This document shows, piece after piece, positions 1-6,022 of a stretch of 7,586 nucleotides of DNA (its first letter is position 1; every line of letters starts with the position of its first letter). This DNA is from an uncultured bacterium (GTDB lineage Bacteria > Bacillota > Clostridia > Oscillospirales > Acutalibacteraceae), in assembly GCA_905215055.1 (NCBI GenBank), contig CAJMOH010000082.1, forward strand, positions 1-7,586, given 5' to 3'. The notes under the pieces were generated by a model, which had not been told where the DNA came from, made no database searches, and saw only the letters and a program-made list of their open reading frames with translations. The position numbers and the translations under genes are program-made.

Positions 1-2
1 AC

Positions 3-308
3 GAGGAACTGTTCCGCCAAGAAAGAGTCTATGAAAATCGGGTAAATGTTGGCCTGCCAGACCTCAACATCCTGCGATTCAGCGTGGAGGAAGATTACTT
101 TCAAAACCTATCCCTTCACTTGGACGCAGCCCTGGAGGATATGCAGCCCGGCATTGCCCAGCGAATCACGGAGCAGGATCGGAAAGTCCTTCTCCTGGCC
201 TGTTTCGGCTTCACACAGGACGAAATCGCCGTGAAATTGCACATGAAACAGAGCACGGTTTCGTACCATCTTGACAAACTTAAAAAACTTCTCAAAATGG
301 TTCGATAA
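3..308 (+). CDS. Sigma-70 region 4 / LuxR-like HTH protein, 5' partial
   Basis: The frame is open from the first full codon (position 3) to TAA at 306-308, giving 101 visible residues, so the real start lies upstream of the window. A GTG at 84 is the first possible start inside the window, but the sequence before it (EELFRQERVYENR, then DLNILRF) also reads like protein, so I treat the gene as truncated by the window edge. The C-terminal half is a helix-turn-helix of the sigma-70 region 4/LuxR type: ITEQDRKVLLLACFGFTQDE, then IAVKLHMKQSTVSYHLDKL, with the recognition helix around QSTVSYHLDKL. Small sigma-like HTH proteins are common next to recombination modules of Gram-positive conjugative elements, so a role in element gene control is likely but inferred. 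No region 2 is visible, so it cannot be called a full sigma factor from this window. About 475 bases separate it from the next gene. Confidence 0.7.
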   Translation, partial: EELFRQERVYENRVNVGLPDLNILRFSVEEDYFQNLSLHLDAALEDMQPGIAQRITEQDRKVLLLACFGFTQDEIAVKLHMKQSTVSYHLDKLKKLLKMVR

Positions 309-419
309 AAAAGCCCTTCTCGATGCCAATAAAGATGAAGGGGTAAATAAGCCTCCCTCTAAAAAGAGCCGCATAGTTGGCTGAAAATGAATGGGCGGCG
401 CTCCTTTCACTTTCCCTTC

Positions 420-661
420 GTTCCTTGAAAACTGAACAAGTCAGTGTACGCATACGGCACCCTCTGACCAGGAGCCACCGGGGGGCAACCCCCAGCAGGC
501 GGGCGGCACCCGCTTGGGCTGTGAGAGGCAGGGGGCATCGAGCACTTCCGTCCAGCCACAGAATCACGCAATGGGGGCGGCCGGGTGAGAACCACGCGGG
601 GTGAGAATCCATGAGGGCAGGCAAGCCGCTGCCCGTGTTGTACACTCCCTTCACTGAGGGA
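420..661 (+). ncRNA. GC-rich structured intergenic region, candidate leader RNA or ncRNA
   Basis: Within the gene-free stretch 309-783 there is a run of short perfect inverted repeats. These are GTCAG/CTGAC (440-444 with 464-468); a 5-bp GGGGG/CCCCC stem closed by a GCAA (GNRA) tetraloop (480-493); GCGGG/CCCGC with a 5-nt loop (499-513); GGGCAG/CTGCCC with an 8-nt loop (615-634); and TCCCT/AGGGA with a 6-nt loop (646-661). Two copies of GGGTGAGAA lie between them (583-591, 599-607). The C run 489-493 could pair instead with GGG at 516-518, so alternative folds are possible. Neither strand carries a convincing gene here. The hairpin density suggests a structured RNA or an untranslated leader of the recombinase operon, but I do not recognise a known RNA family. 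Transcript ends and strand are inferred from the neighbouring genes. Confidence 0.35.
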
Positions 662-671
662 CGCGAGGCAA

Positions 672-684
672 ATATCAGTGATAT
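672..684. repeat. Short palindrome ATATCA-G-TGATAT
   Basis: This is a perfect 6-bp inverted repeat around a single central base, upstream of the SHOCT-like gene. It is too tight to form an RNA hairpin, so if functional it would be a site for a dimeric DNA-binding protein such as the RHH or HTH proteins in this window. It may also be chance. Confidence 0.3.
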
Positions 685-702
685 AAACGATTCGAAATCA
701 GA

Positions 703-763
703 GTTCAAGATAGAATACACGGGCACAGCTGTGTTCGGCTGTGCCCGTCCTTGTGTCTTGAAC
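703..763 (+). promoter_or_regulatory. Nested dyad / stable hairpin upstream of the recombinase operon
   Basis: An 11-bp perfect stem (719-729 with 738-748, ACGGGCACAGC/GCTGTGCCCGT) has an 8-nt loop, TGTGTTCG. An outer 8-bp stem, GTTCAAGA (703-710) with TCTTGAAC (756-763), flanks it, separated by 8 and 7 unpaired bases. The whole element ends 5 bases before the AAAGGAGG ribosome binding site (769-776) of the SHOCT-like gene. The downstream arm has scattered Ts but no T run, so it is at best a weak intrinsic terminator. It fits better as an attenuator, an mRNA structure near the ribosome binding site, or a protein-binding dyad. The inverted repeats are read directly; the role is inference. Confidence 0.55.
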
Positions 764-783
764 AAAGCAAAGGAGGAACCGCT

Positions 784-930
784 ATGAAACTGGAGAATTC
801 CATCAACTACTATTACACTGTGCTGGCCTTGCGTCTCCTGCTGGAGCGGGGCCTCATCAACGAGGATGAGTACGGCAAAATTTGTAGGTACAACGCCGAA
901 TTTTTCAAGCCGGGGAGGGAGTACATCTAG
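784..930 (+). CDS. Small SHOCT-like protein (48 aa)
   Basis: An ATG at 784 sits 7 bases after a strong AAAGGAGG ribosome binding site (769-776) and runs to TAG at 928-930. The protein is mostly polar with one amphipathic helical stretch: YYTVLALRLLLERGLINEDE, then YGKICRYNAEFF. The pattern of leucines followed by a glycine, an isoleucine and an acidic turn (L-x6-G-L-I-x-E-D-E-Y) matches the SHOCT short-domain style seen in small proteins of Gram-positive mobile elements. It has no signal peptide or membrane segment. The gene lies 62 bases upstream of the first recombinase in the same direction, and the stable dyad at 703-763 lies just before its ribosome binding site. It may help control or assist recombination, but no activity can be deduced from sequence alone. 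The SHOCT assignment is by eye. Confidence 0.7.
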   Translation: MKLENSINYYYTVLALRLLLERGLINEDEYGKICRYNAEFFKPGREYI

Positions 931-992
931 CCACATTGGGTATGGACTTCCGCCCCGGATTCTGGTAATGTCCGTGGTAGGAGGTGGGCCAG

Positions 993-2525
993 GTGGCACA
1001 AGTGCAGATCATTCAGCCATATCAACCGCAAAGCGACGCACTGGAAAAGGTGGCCGCATACTGCCGGGTGTCCACCGACTCCAAGGATCAGCTTAACTCC
1101 TACCGCACCCAGATCGGGTACTACACAAACTTCATCGCCCAGCACCCTGGCTGGGAATTGGTAGATATTTACGCCGACGAGGGCATCACCGGGACATCCC
1201 TAGAGAAACGGGACGAGTTCAAGCGAATGCTGGCGGATTGCCGGGCCGGGAAGATCACCCGCATCCTGGTGAAGTCCGTTTCCCGGTTCGCCCGCAATAC
1301 CCTGGAACTCATCGAGACCACGCGCGAGTTGAAAGACTTGGGCGTGGTCGTTGTTTTTGAGGAGCAAGGATTTGATACCTCCCAGATGTACGGCGAGATG
1401 CAGCTGACCCTGCTGGCCATGGCGGCCCAGGAGGAAAGCACCTCCATCTCCAAAAATATGCGGTGGAGCTACCAGAAGCGGATGGAAAACGGGACGTTTT
1501 TGGGGTGCCGTTCCCCCTTTGGCTACACTCTGGAAAACGGAAAACTTCTTCCCCATCCGCAACAGGCGCTCATTATTCAAGAGATTTTTGAGCGTTTTCT
1601 TGCAGGAGAAGGAAAACAGGCAATCGCCGACGACTTGACCGCACGTCAGATTCCCACCCGATTTGGAAACACCCAGTGGAATATTGCGGGAATCCACTAC
1701 ATTCTTACCAATGAACGATACTGTGGGGACGCCCTGCTTCAAAAAACTTTTACTTCCGGCTTTCCTGCGCGGAAGCAAAGAAACCATGGGCAGGTGAATC
1801 AGTATTATGCCGCTGATACCCACCCTGCCATCATTTCCGAAGCTACGTTTCGAGCCGCGCAAGAATTAATCAAAAAAAGGGACAATGGACAGAGAACACG
1901 TCTCCATGCGGAACTGCCCATTGTCTGCCCCGAATGTGGGTACACATACCGAAAAGTTAAATCCCGTGGGAAAGAATACTGGGTGTGCAGTTCGCGAAAT
2001 CGTGGCCAAAGCCATTGTTCATCTCCCCGGCTAAACGAATCAGAAATAAAAATGGCGTTTGTCAATCTCGTTGGAAAACTATATCTTTATCATGGGGAAC
2101 TTTTTTCTCCCACCCTCTCCCTCCTGGAAGAAATCGCCTCCCGGCAAGAGCAGGGCAACACCAAGCTTTTCGAACTAAACTCTGCCCTGGCGGACTTAAA
2201 CGAGAAGGCCCACACTCTCCAGCGGCTCCACAACAGGGGCTTCATCGAGGACGCTGACTTCCGGGAGCAGAGCGATGCCCTGGCGTCCCAACGGAAGAAG
2301 CTCAGCGACCAGCGCACCCAGATCATCCACGGCAGCAAGGCCCTGGAAACCCTGGACAAGCTGCGGGAACTGCAGCGCCAGCTGGATACCCTCCCGGTGT
2401 TCCCCTGGGAATTCGACATCGGCCTGTTCGACCAGCTGGTAGAAAAAATCGTGCCCATCTCCAACACGGAACTGCTTTTCAAATTAAAGTGCGGACTAGA
2501 GCTCAAGGAGGTGCTGCCAAAATGA
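993..2525 (+). CDS. Large serine recombinase 1 (510 aa)
   Basis: A site-specific DNA recombinase of the large serine (resolvase/invertase catalytic domain) family, which integrates or excises DNA between att sites through a serine-DNA link. I chose GTG at 993 because AGGAGG (979-984) lies 8 bases upstream; an in-frame GTG at 984 would overlap that site. The N-terminal resolvase domain (about residues 17-160) has YCRVSTDS with catalytic Ser27, IYADEGITGTS, and SRFARN with Arg98 and Arg101. A recombinase DNA-binding domain follows from about residue 175 (PFGYTLENG onward). A zinc ribbon has Cys312, Cys315, Cys332 and Cys342, and a long coiled-coil segment spans about 365-470. The length is normal for the family. 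The segment 1501-2100 is lower in GC than the flanks, suggesting a mosaic gene. Its TGA overlaps the ATG of the next gene (ATGA), implying translational coupling. It is a paralogue of the recombinase at 3373. Confidence 0.95.
   Translation: MAQVQIIQPYQPQSDALEKVAAYCRVSTDSKDQLNSYRTQIGYYTNFIAQHPGWELVDIYADEGITGTSLEKRDEFKRMLADCRAGKITRILVKSVSRFARNTLELIETTRELKDLGVVVVFEEQGFDTSQMYGEMQLTLLAMAAQEESTSISKNMRWSYQKRMENGTFLGCRSPFGYTLENGKLLPHPQQALIIQEIFERFLAGEGKQAIADDLTARQIPTRFGNTQWNIAGIHYILTNERYCGDALLQKTFTSGFPARKQRNHGQVNQYYAADTHPAIISEATFRAAQELIKKRDNGQRTRLHAELPIVCPECGYTYRKVKSRGKEYWVCSSRNRGQSHCSSPRLNESEIKMAFVNLVGKLYLYHGELFSPTLSLLEEIASRQEQGNTKLFELNSALADLNEKAHTLQRLHNRGFIEDADFREQSDALASQRKKLSDQRTQIIHGSKALETLDKLRELQRQLDTLPVFPWEFDIGLFDQLVEKIVPISNTELLFKLKCGLELKEVLPK
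2505..2512 (+). promoter_or_regulatory. Ribosome binding site AAGGAGGT fixing the recombinase 2 start
   Basis: A near-perfect anti-16S match lies inside the end of recombinase 1, 9 bases before ATG 2522. An in-frame open stretch runs upstream of 2522 (alternative start 2489), but this site and the ATGA overlap show that the real start is 2522. That start leaves out any resolvase-like sequence. Confidence 0.85.
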
Positions 2526-3376
2526 GGAACCGGAATATTCCCTTCGGCTATCGGTATCAGAATGGCGTCCTGGCAGTACACCCCCAGGAGAGCCAGACCG
2601 TGCGGACGGTGTTCGCGGCGTACCTCAGCGGGGAACCGCTGAGCAAGATCGCTGCCCACCTCACCGCCAAGCTGGTGGAGTATCTCCCGGGCCGCTGCCA
2701 GTGGGATAAGGCTCGGGTGAAGCGTATCCTGGACAACGATAAGTACATTGGAGCGGGAAACTTCCCCCAGCTCATCTCCGAGAAACAGTTCCAGATGGCC
2801 CATCAGAAAAAGGAGAGCGCCAACACCAACCGTCATTCCATGGACGAGGACATCAAACTGTTCAAGGGGCTGACTCACTGCCACCATTGCGGCGGCCCTA
2901 TGGTGCGGCGCATGGACAGCCGATTCGAAAATCCCGTCACCTGGAAATGTCCCCGGTGCGGTTACTTTCTTCCTCTGCCCGATGAGGAATTCAAACAGCG
3001 GGTGTTCCTCCTCCAGAAAAAACTGGTGGATAAGCCCCTCTTGGCAGAAAAGGAAGAAGATGACATTCTCGTAACCTCCATGGAAGCCCGGCGGCTCACC
3101 AACGAAATTTTCCGCAAGCTGGACAGCGGCGTTTACTCCGAGGACGAGCTGGTGAATTTAGCCCTGCAATGTGCGGCGAAAAATTACGAAGCGATCACCA
3201 GCGCCCGACACATTACAGATAGATTGACAGCGACCCTGCTCCACGCCGGGCCGCTGTCTGCTTTTGATAGGACACTGTTTGAAAAAACGGTTTCAGAAAT
3301 ACGCTTGACAAGGAAAGGGGAAATCCTCTTGAAGCTGCAAAACGGTGTGTTCATCGGGGAAGGTGAGGCCCTGTGA
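2522..3376 (+). CDS. Recombinase-family protein lacking the catalytic domain (284 aa)
   Basis: The protein begins at RNRNIPFGYRYQNG, which corresponds to the linker between the resolvase domain and the DNA-binding domain of large serine recombinases (compare RSPFGYTLENG in recombinase 1). It contains the recombinase DNA-binding domain (about 1-95), a zinc ribbon with Cys120, Cys123, Cys143 and Cys146, a helical segment (about 165-250) and the usual C-terminal strand region ending LLKLQNGVFIGEG. There is no YxRxS serine motif and no SRFxRN arginine motif, so it should not cut DNA. It is not a degraded full gene: its ATG overlaps the upstream TGA by 4 bases and has its own strong ribosome binding site, and the frame is clean throughout. 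The following gene starts by a GTGA overlap. A role as a DNA-binding partner, att-site chooser or directionality subunit of recombinases 1 and 3 is inference. Annotation pipelines would probably call it simply a recombinase. Confidence 0.85.
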   Translation: MRNRNIPFGYRYQNGVLAVHPQESQTVRTVFAAYLSGEPLSKIAAHLTAKLVEYLPGRCQWDKARVKRILDNDKYIGAGNFPQLISEKQFQMAHQKKESANTNRHSMDEDIKLFKGLTHCHHCGGPMVRRMDSRFENPVTWKCPRCGYFLPLPDEEFKQRVFLLQKKLVDKPLLAEKEEDDILVTSMEARRLTNEIFRKLDSGVYSEDELVNLALQCAAKNYEAITSARHITDRLTATLLHAGPLSAFDRTLFEKTVSEIRLTRKGEILLKLQNGVFIGEGEAL

Positions 3377-5001
3377 AAATCCAAGCTGGGAAAGAAAAAG
3401 TCACCATCATCCCCGCCAAGTTGACTCGGAATATCCCAGGCAAATCCGCCAACCAGAAACTGCGGGTGGCAGCCTACTGCCGGGTGAGTACCGATTCGGA
3501 AGAACAGATCAACAGCTACAAAAACCAGCTGGCCTACTACACCGAGAAAATCGGCGGGAACCCGGCCTGGAAAATGGCAGGCATCTACGCTGACGAGGGC
3601 ATCACCGGCACATCCATGAAGCACCGGGAGGATTTCAAGCGAATGCTCCGGGCCTGCCGGGAGGGGCGCATTGACCTGATTCTCTGCAAGTCTGTCTCCC
3701 GGTTTGGGCGCAACAGCGTGGACGTACTGAGAACAATTCGCGCCCTGCGGGAGCGGGGCATTGGCGTAATGTTCGAGAAGGAGGGTGTGGACACCCGCAC
3801 CATGAACTCGGAGCTGATCCTGGCGTTCCACTCGGCTTTCAGCCAATCTGAGTCAGAGTCCATCCGGGAAAATGTGCGGCGGGGCTTGCACATGGCCTAC
3901 GCCCAGGGGACAGTGACCATCCCTTCCAACACCTACGGGTTTTGCGAGGGGGAAAACGGAGGCATCGCCATCGACCCGGAGCAGGCCCAGGTAATCCGCT
4001 CCATATACCAGTGGTTCCTTGACGGCAACAGCCTGCAAATGATTGGCAAACGCCTGGAGAGCCAAGGCACTCCCAGCCCCAAGGGAAAGGAAAAATGGAG
4101 CGTTGCCACCATCCGATCCATCCTCTCCAATGTGAAATACAAGGGGGATGTGCTGCTGCAAAAGACCTACAAACCCAGTCTGTTCTCCGATCATGCCATC
4201 GAGAACAACGGCGACCTGCCGAAATACTACATTGCCGGCTGCCTTCCCCAAATCCTGGAGTCCGGTCTTTTCGACCGCGCTCAGGAGGAACTGGCGAAAC
4301 GGGTCTCCAAGCGGCCTGCCTCTGAGAAAGCAAAAACGCCATTCGGAAAATACAGTGGGAAGTATGCCTTGTCCACTCTGGTAGTGTGTGGCAAATGCGG
4401 CGCACTCTACCGCAGGATCACCTGGCACCGCCGGGGCAAGGTGAAGGTGGTGTGGCGCTGCGGTGCTCACCAGGACAAGGCAGCCAGCTGTCCCGATTCC
4501 CCCACTATCGAGGAAACCGCGCTTCAAGCCGCTGTGATGGAGGCTATCTCCCAACAGTACATTCATAGAGAGGAAACGCTGGAAACCACCATGCAGAGCA
4601 TCCGCTCGGTATTGACGCCGGAGACTGCGGAGAGCGAGTACGCCATTCGCACCAAAGTCAATGAGCTGCAGAAAGAGAGGAGAACCCTTATCGCCAAGGC
4701 TCTGGAGGAAAACGATGACGGCAAATACGACTTTCAGTTTGCCCGCATCAAGCAGGAGTTGGAGCAGCTCCAGGCCCAGCTGGAGGGTGTGCAGACCATG
4801 CAAAAGACCCAGGTGGTGGATGAGGCCCGGATGGCTGAGATCGCTGCCCTGCTGGAGAAATTCAAGGAAAGTGGCCTCGCCTTTGACGACCTCCTGGTAC
4901 GCAAGGTGGTGGAAACCATCCAGGTGGAATCAGCGGAGAAGCTGGAAATTACATTCAAGGATGGGAACCGGAGAGTGGTTCCCATCTCAGAGGGGAGGTG
5001 A
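3373..5001 (+). CDS. Large serine recombinase 3 (542 aa)
   Basis: A second complete large serine recombinase. The GTG start at 3373 overlaps the previous TGA (GTGA), with GGGGAAGG at 3356-3363 as a plausible ribosome binding site. A 30-residue basic N-terminal lead precedes the resolvase domain. That domain shows YCRVSTDS with catalytic Ser39, IYADEGITGTS (71-81), and SRFGRN with Arg110 and Arg113. It continues with the recombinase domain (from about residue 190), a zinc ribbon (Cys339, Cys342, Cys363, Cys373), a coiled coil (about 425-495) and a C-terminal strand region. The catalytic half is closely similar to recombinase 1; the DNA for the YADEGITGTS stretch differs from it at only about two of 30 bases, so the two are related by duplication. 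The DNA-binding halves differ more. Elements with two or more such recombinases use them alone or together for excision and integration; which applies here cannot be read from sequence. Confidence 0.95.
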   Translation: MKIQAGKEKVTIIPAKLTRNIPGKSANQKLRVAAYCRVSTDSEEQINSYKNQLAYYTEKIGGNPAWKMAGIYADEGITGTSMKHREDFKRMLRACREGRIDLILCKSVSRFGRNSVDVLRTIRALRERGIGVMFEKEGVDTRTMNSELILAFHSAFSQSESESIRENVRRGLHMAYAQGTVTIPSNTYGFCEGENGGIAIDPEQAQVIRSIYQWFLDGNSLQMIGKRLESQGTPSPKGKEKWSVATIRSILSNVKYKGDVLLQKTYKPSLFSDHAIENNGDLPKYYIAGCLPQILESGLFDRAQEELAKRVSKRPASEKAKTPFGKYSGKYALSTLVVCGKCGALYRRITWHRRGKVKVVWRCGAHQDKAASCPDSPTIEETALQAAVMEAISQQYIHREETLETTMQSIRSVLTPETAESEYAIRTKVNELQKERRTLIAKALEENDDGKYDFQFARIKQELEQLQAQLEGVQTMQKTQVVDEARMAEIAALLEKFKESGLAFDDLLVRKVVETIQVESAEKLEITFKDGNRRVVPISEGR

Positions 5002-5041
5002 GTTTATTATCCAATATCAAGTCATGCGGAATCGCCAACAG

Positions 5042-5060
5042 AAGGAGGTGAACGCCCTCC
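5042..5060 (+). promoter_or_regulatory. Very strong ribosome binding site inside a small hairpin
   Basis: AAGGAGGTGA (5042-5051) matches the 16S anti-Shine-Dalgarno sequence over ten bases. Its GGAGG (5044-5048) can pair with CCTCC (5056-5060) across a 7-nt loop. The nearest ATG (5063) is 14 bases past GGAGG and opens the wrong frame for the small gene downstream. This suggests either a frameshifted start or a site now without its gene. Confidence 0.5.
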
Positions 5061-5084
5061 CCATGCGGCAACACCTTCCTCTGC

Positions 5085-5303
5085 GTGCGAGAGGGCAAGC
5101 TGATGCGGGGCGAGGATGTGAGCCATCATGGAAGTCCCCTGTACAATTACACAGAGGTTTCCAACAACCCCAAGTGGGCGGAGTTGTACAAGGCGTTTGC
5201 GTGCTTAGAGGAATACATGAAATACGCAGATTCCCCACAGTGGGAAAGGCACCTAGAACCAGAGCAGGAAGAATCACAGAATGGGCCGTCCATGACCATG
5301 TGA
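5085..5303 (+). CDS. Small hypothetical protein, 5' end probably frameshifted
   Basis: The frame ending at TGA 5301-5303 looks coding: GEDVSHHGSPLYNYTEV, then NNPKWAELYKAF and CLEEYMKYADSPQWERHLEP. GTG 5085 is the first formal start and gives 72 aa. ATG 5103 (66 aa) has GAGAGGG 7 bases upstream. However, codons 5064-5084 also read as good GC-ending codons (CGNTFLC), while the frame is closed by TGA at 5049. A perfect ribosome binding site at 5042-5051 and an ATG at 5063 sit in another frame. A single extra base between about 5049 and 5070, for example in the CCCC run 5059-5062, would explain this. The product is a soluble, aromatic and acidic-rich small protein of a family I do not recognise. 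It lies between recombinase 3 and the Api92-like gene, in the same direction. Confidence 0.55.
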   Translation: MREGKLMRGEDVSHHGSPLYNYTEVSNNPKWAELYKAFACLEEYMKYADSPQWERHLEPEQEESQNGPSMTM

Positions 5304-5370
5304 ACCAAAGCGTAAAGTATCTCTTCGTGTCTTTTCTATATTCAATCCACAAAGTGAAACGGAGATTTCC

Positions 5371-6021
5371 ATGCCAAATTACGTCAAGAACATTCTTTCC
5401 TTTGACGGTGACCCGGTACAGGTCGACCGTCTTTTTTCCGCCATCAAGGGAGAAAATGGCCTCATGGATTTTAACAAGCTGATCCCCATGCCCTCGGAAC
5501 TGGAGATAGAATCTGGTTCGCGCACCGCTGCGGGCTTCAAGGAATATATGGGATTTCTGGCGGAGACTGGTTGTCATACGGAACTAGAGGATAATTATCT
5601 CGCCACCTACCCGGAAATCGATCGAGAGGAATGGGACTTGGGAAAACAGGCGTTTCACAACATCCGGGAATTTGGGTGCCCTACCTGGTATGAGTGGCGC
5701 ATTCAAAATTGGGGCACCAAGTGGAATGCCAGCCATGGGGAAGTGGCAGATGGCAGGCTGTCCTTTCTCACAGCCTGGAATGCGCCAAAACCCGTCATGG
5801 AGAAACTCGCTAAGATGTTCCCCTCCATCACGATCCATCATGTTTGGGCCGATGAGGACATTGGCCATAACTGCGGGGATCACACCTATAAAAACGGGGC
5901 TGTCACCCAGGAGTACATTCCCACGGGCCAGGAGGCGGTGGAACTTGGCTGCGACCTGTGGAACATTGATCCGGAGGAATTCTTAAGCGAGAGCCAGGGA
6001 CCAGGCATGGGGATGACGTGA
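5371..6021 (+). CDS. Api92-like protein with ferredoxin-like fold (216 aa)
   Basis: An ATG at 5371 is preceded by CGGAG, about 7 bases away, and the frame ends at TGA 6019-6021. The start MPNYVKNILSFDG, the block FNKLIPMP (34-41), the strongly aromatic block WYEWRIQNWGTKW (106-118) and the C-terminal LTAWNAPKPVMEKLAKMFP (133-151) fit the Api92-like/DUF1281 ferredoxin-like family. That family is found on phages, plasmids and integrated elements, and its biochemical role is not established. The name describes a fold, not iron-sulfur binding: the few cysteines (68, 103, 168, 194) do not form a cluster motif. There is no signal peptide or membrane segment. The next gene starts one base after its stop, so the two are probably made together and may act together. 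Confidence 0.75.
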   Translation: MPNYVKNILSFDGDPVQVDRLFSAIKGENGLMDFNKLIPMPSELEIESGSRTAAGFKEYMGFLAETGCHTELEDNYLATYPEIDREEWDLGKQAFHNIREFGCPTWYEWRIQNWGTKWNASHGEVADGRLSFLTAWNAPKPVMEKLAKMFPSITIHHVWADEDIGHNCGDHTYKNGAVTQEYIPTGQEAVELGCDLWNIDPEEFLSESQGPGMGMT

Positions 6022-6022
6022 A

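Noticed and set aside
307..342. A 6-bp stem (CCCTTC/GAAGGG) next to an A run, read as a minus-strand intrinsic terminator.
   Set aside because: The loop is 17 nt, the stem short, and no minus-strand gene needs a terminator there. For the + strand no T run follows.
425..453. A TTGAAA element as a possible -35 promoter box; also TAGAAT (711-716) and TATAAA (682-687) as -10 boxes.
   Set aside because: None has a partner box at 16-18 bases that I could support, so no promoter is called.
292..999. A 235-codon open frame on the minus strand across the gene-free leader and the SHOCT-like gene.
   Set aside because: It has no credible ribosome binding site or recognisable domain, runs antisense to a small gene with a strong ribosome binding site, and GC-rich hairpins depress stop codons. 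The + strand reading is better supported.
3853..4803. Long minus-strand open frames (316 codons here; also 2090-2887 and 3184-3846).
   Set aside because: They lie fully antisense to well-supported recombinase genes with family motifs, and their translations show no domain features.
5023..5075. Imperfect direct repeat starting CATGCGG at 5023 and 5062 as an att or target-site duplication.
   Set aside because: Only 11 of 14 bases match, no second copy was found at the left side of the recombinase operon, and the 39-base period may be chance.
4661..5482. A 273-codon + strand frame overlapping the end of recombinase 3 and the start of the Api92-like gene.
   Set aside because: The translation is Arg/Trp/Ser-rich with no domain pattern and overlaps two better genes. 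Only its region around 5024-5063 matters, as the possible displaced start of the small gene.
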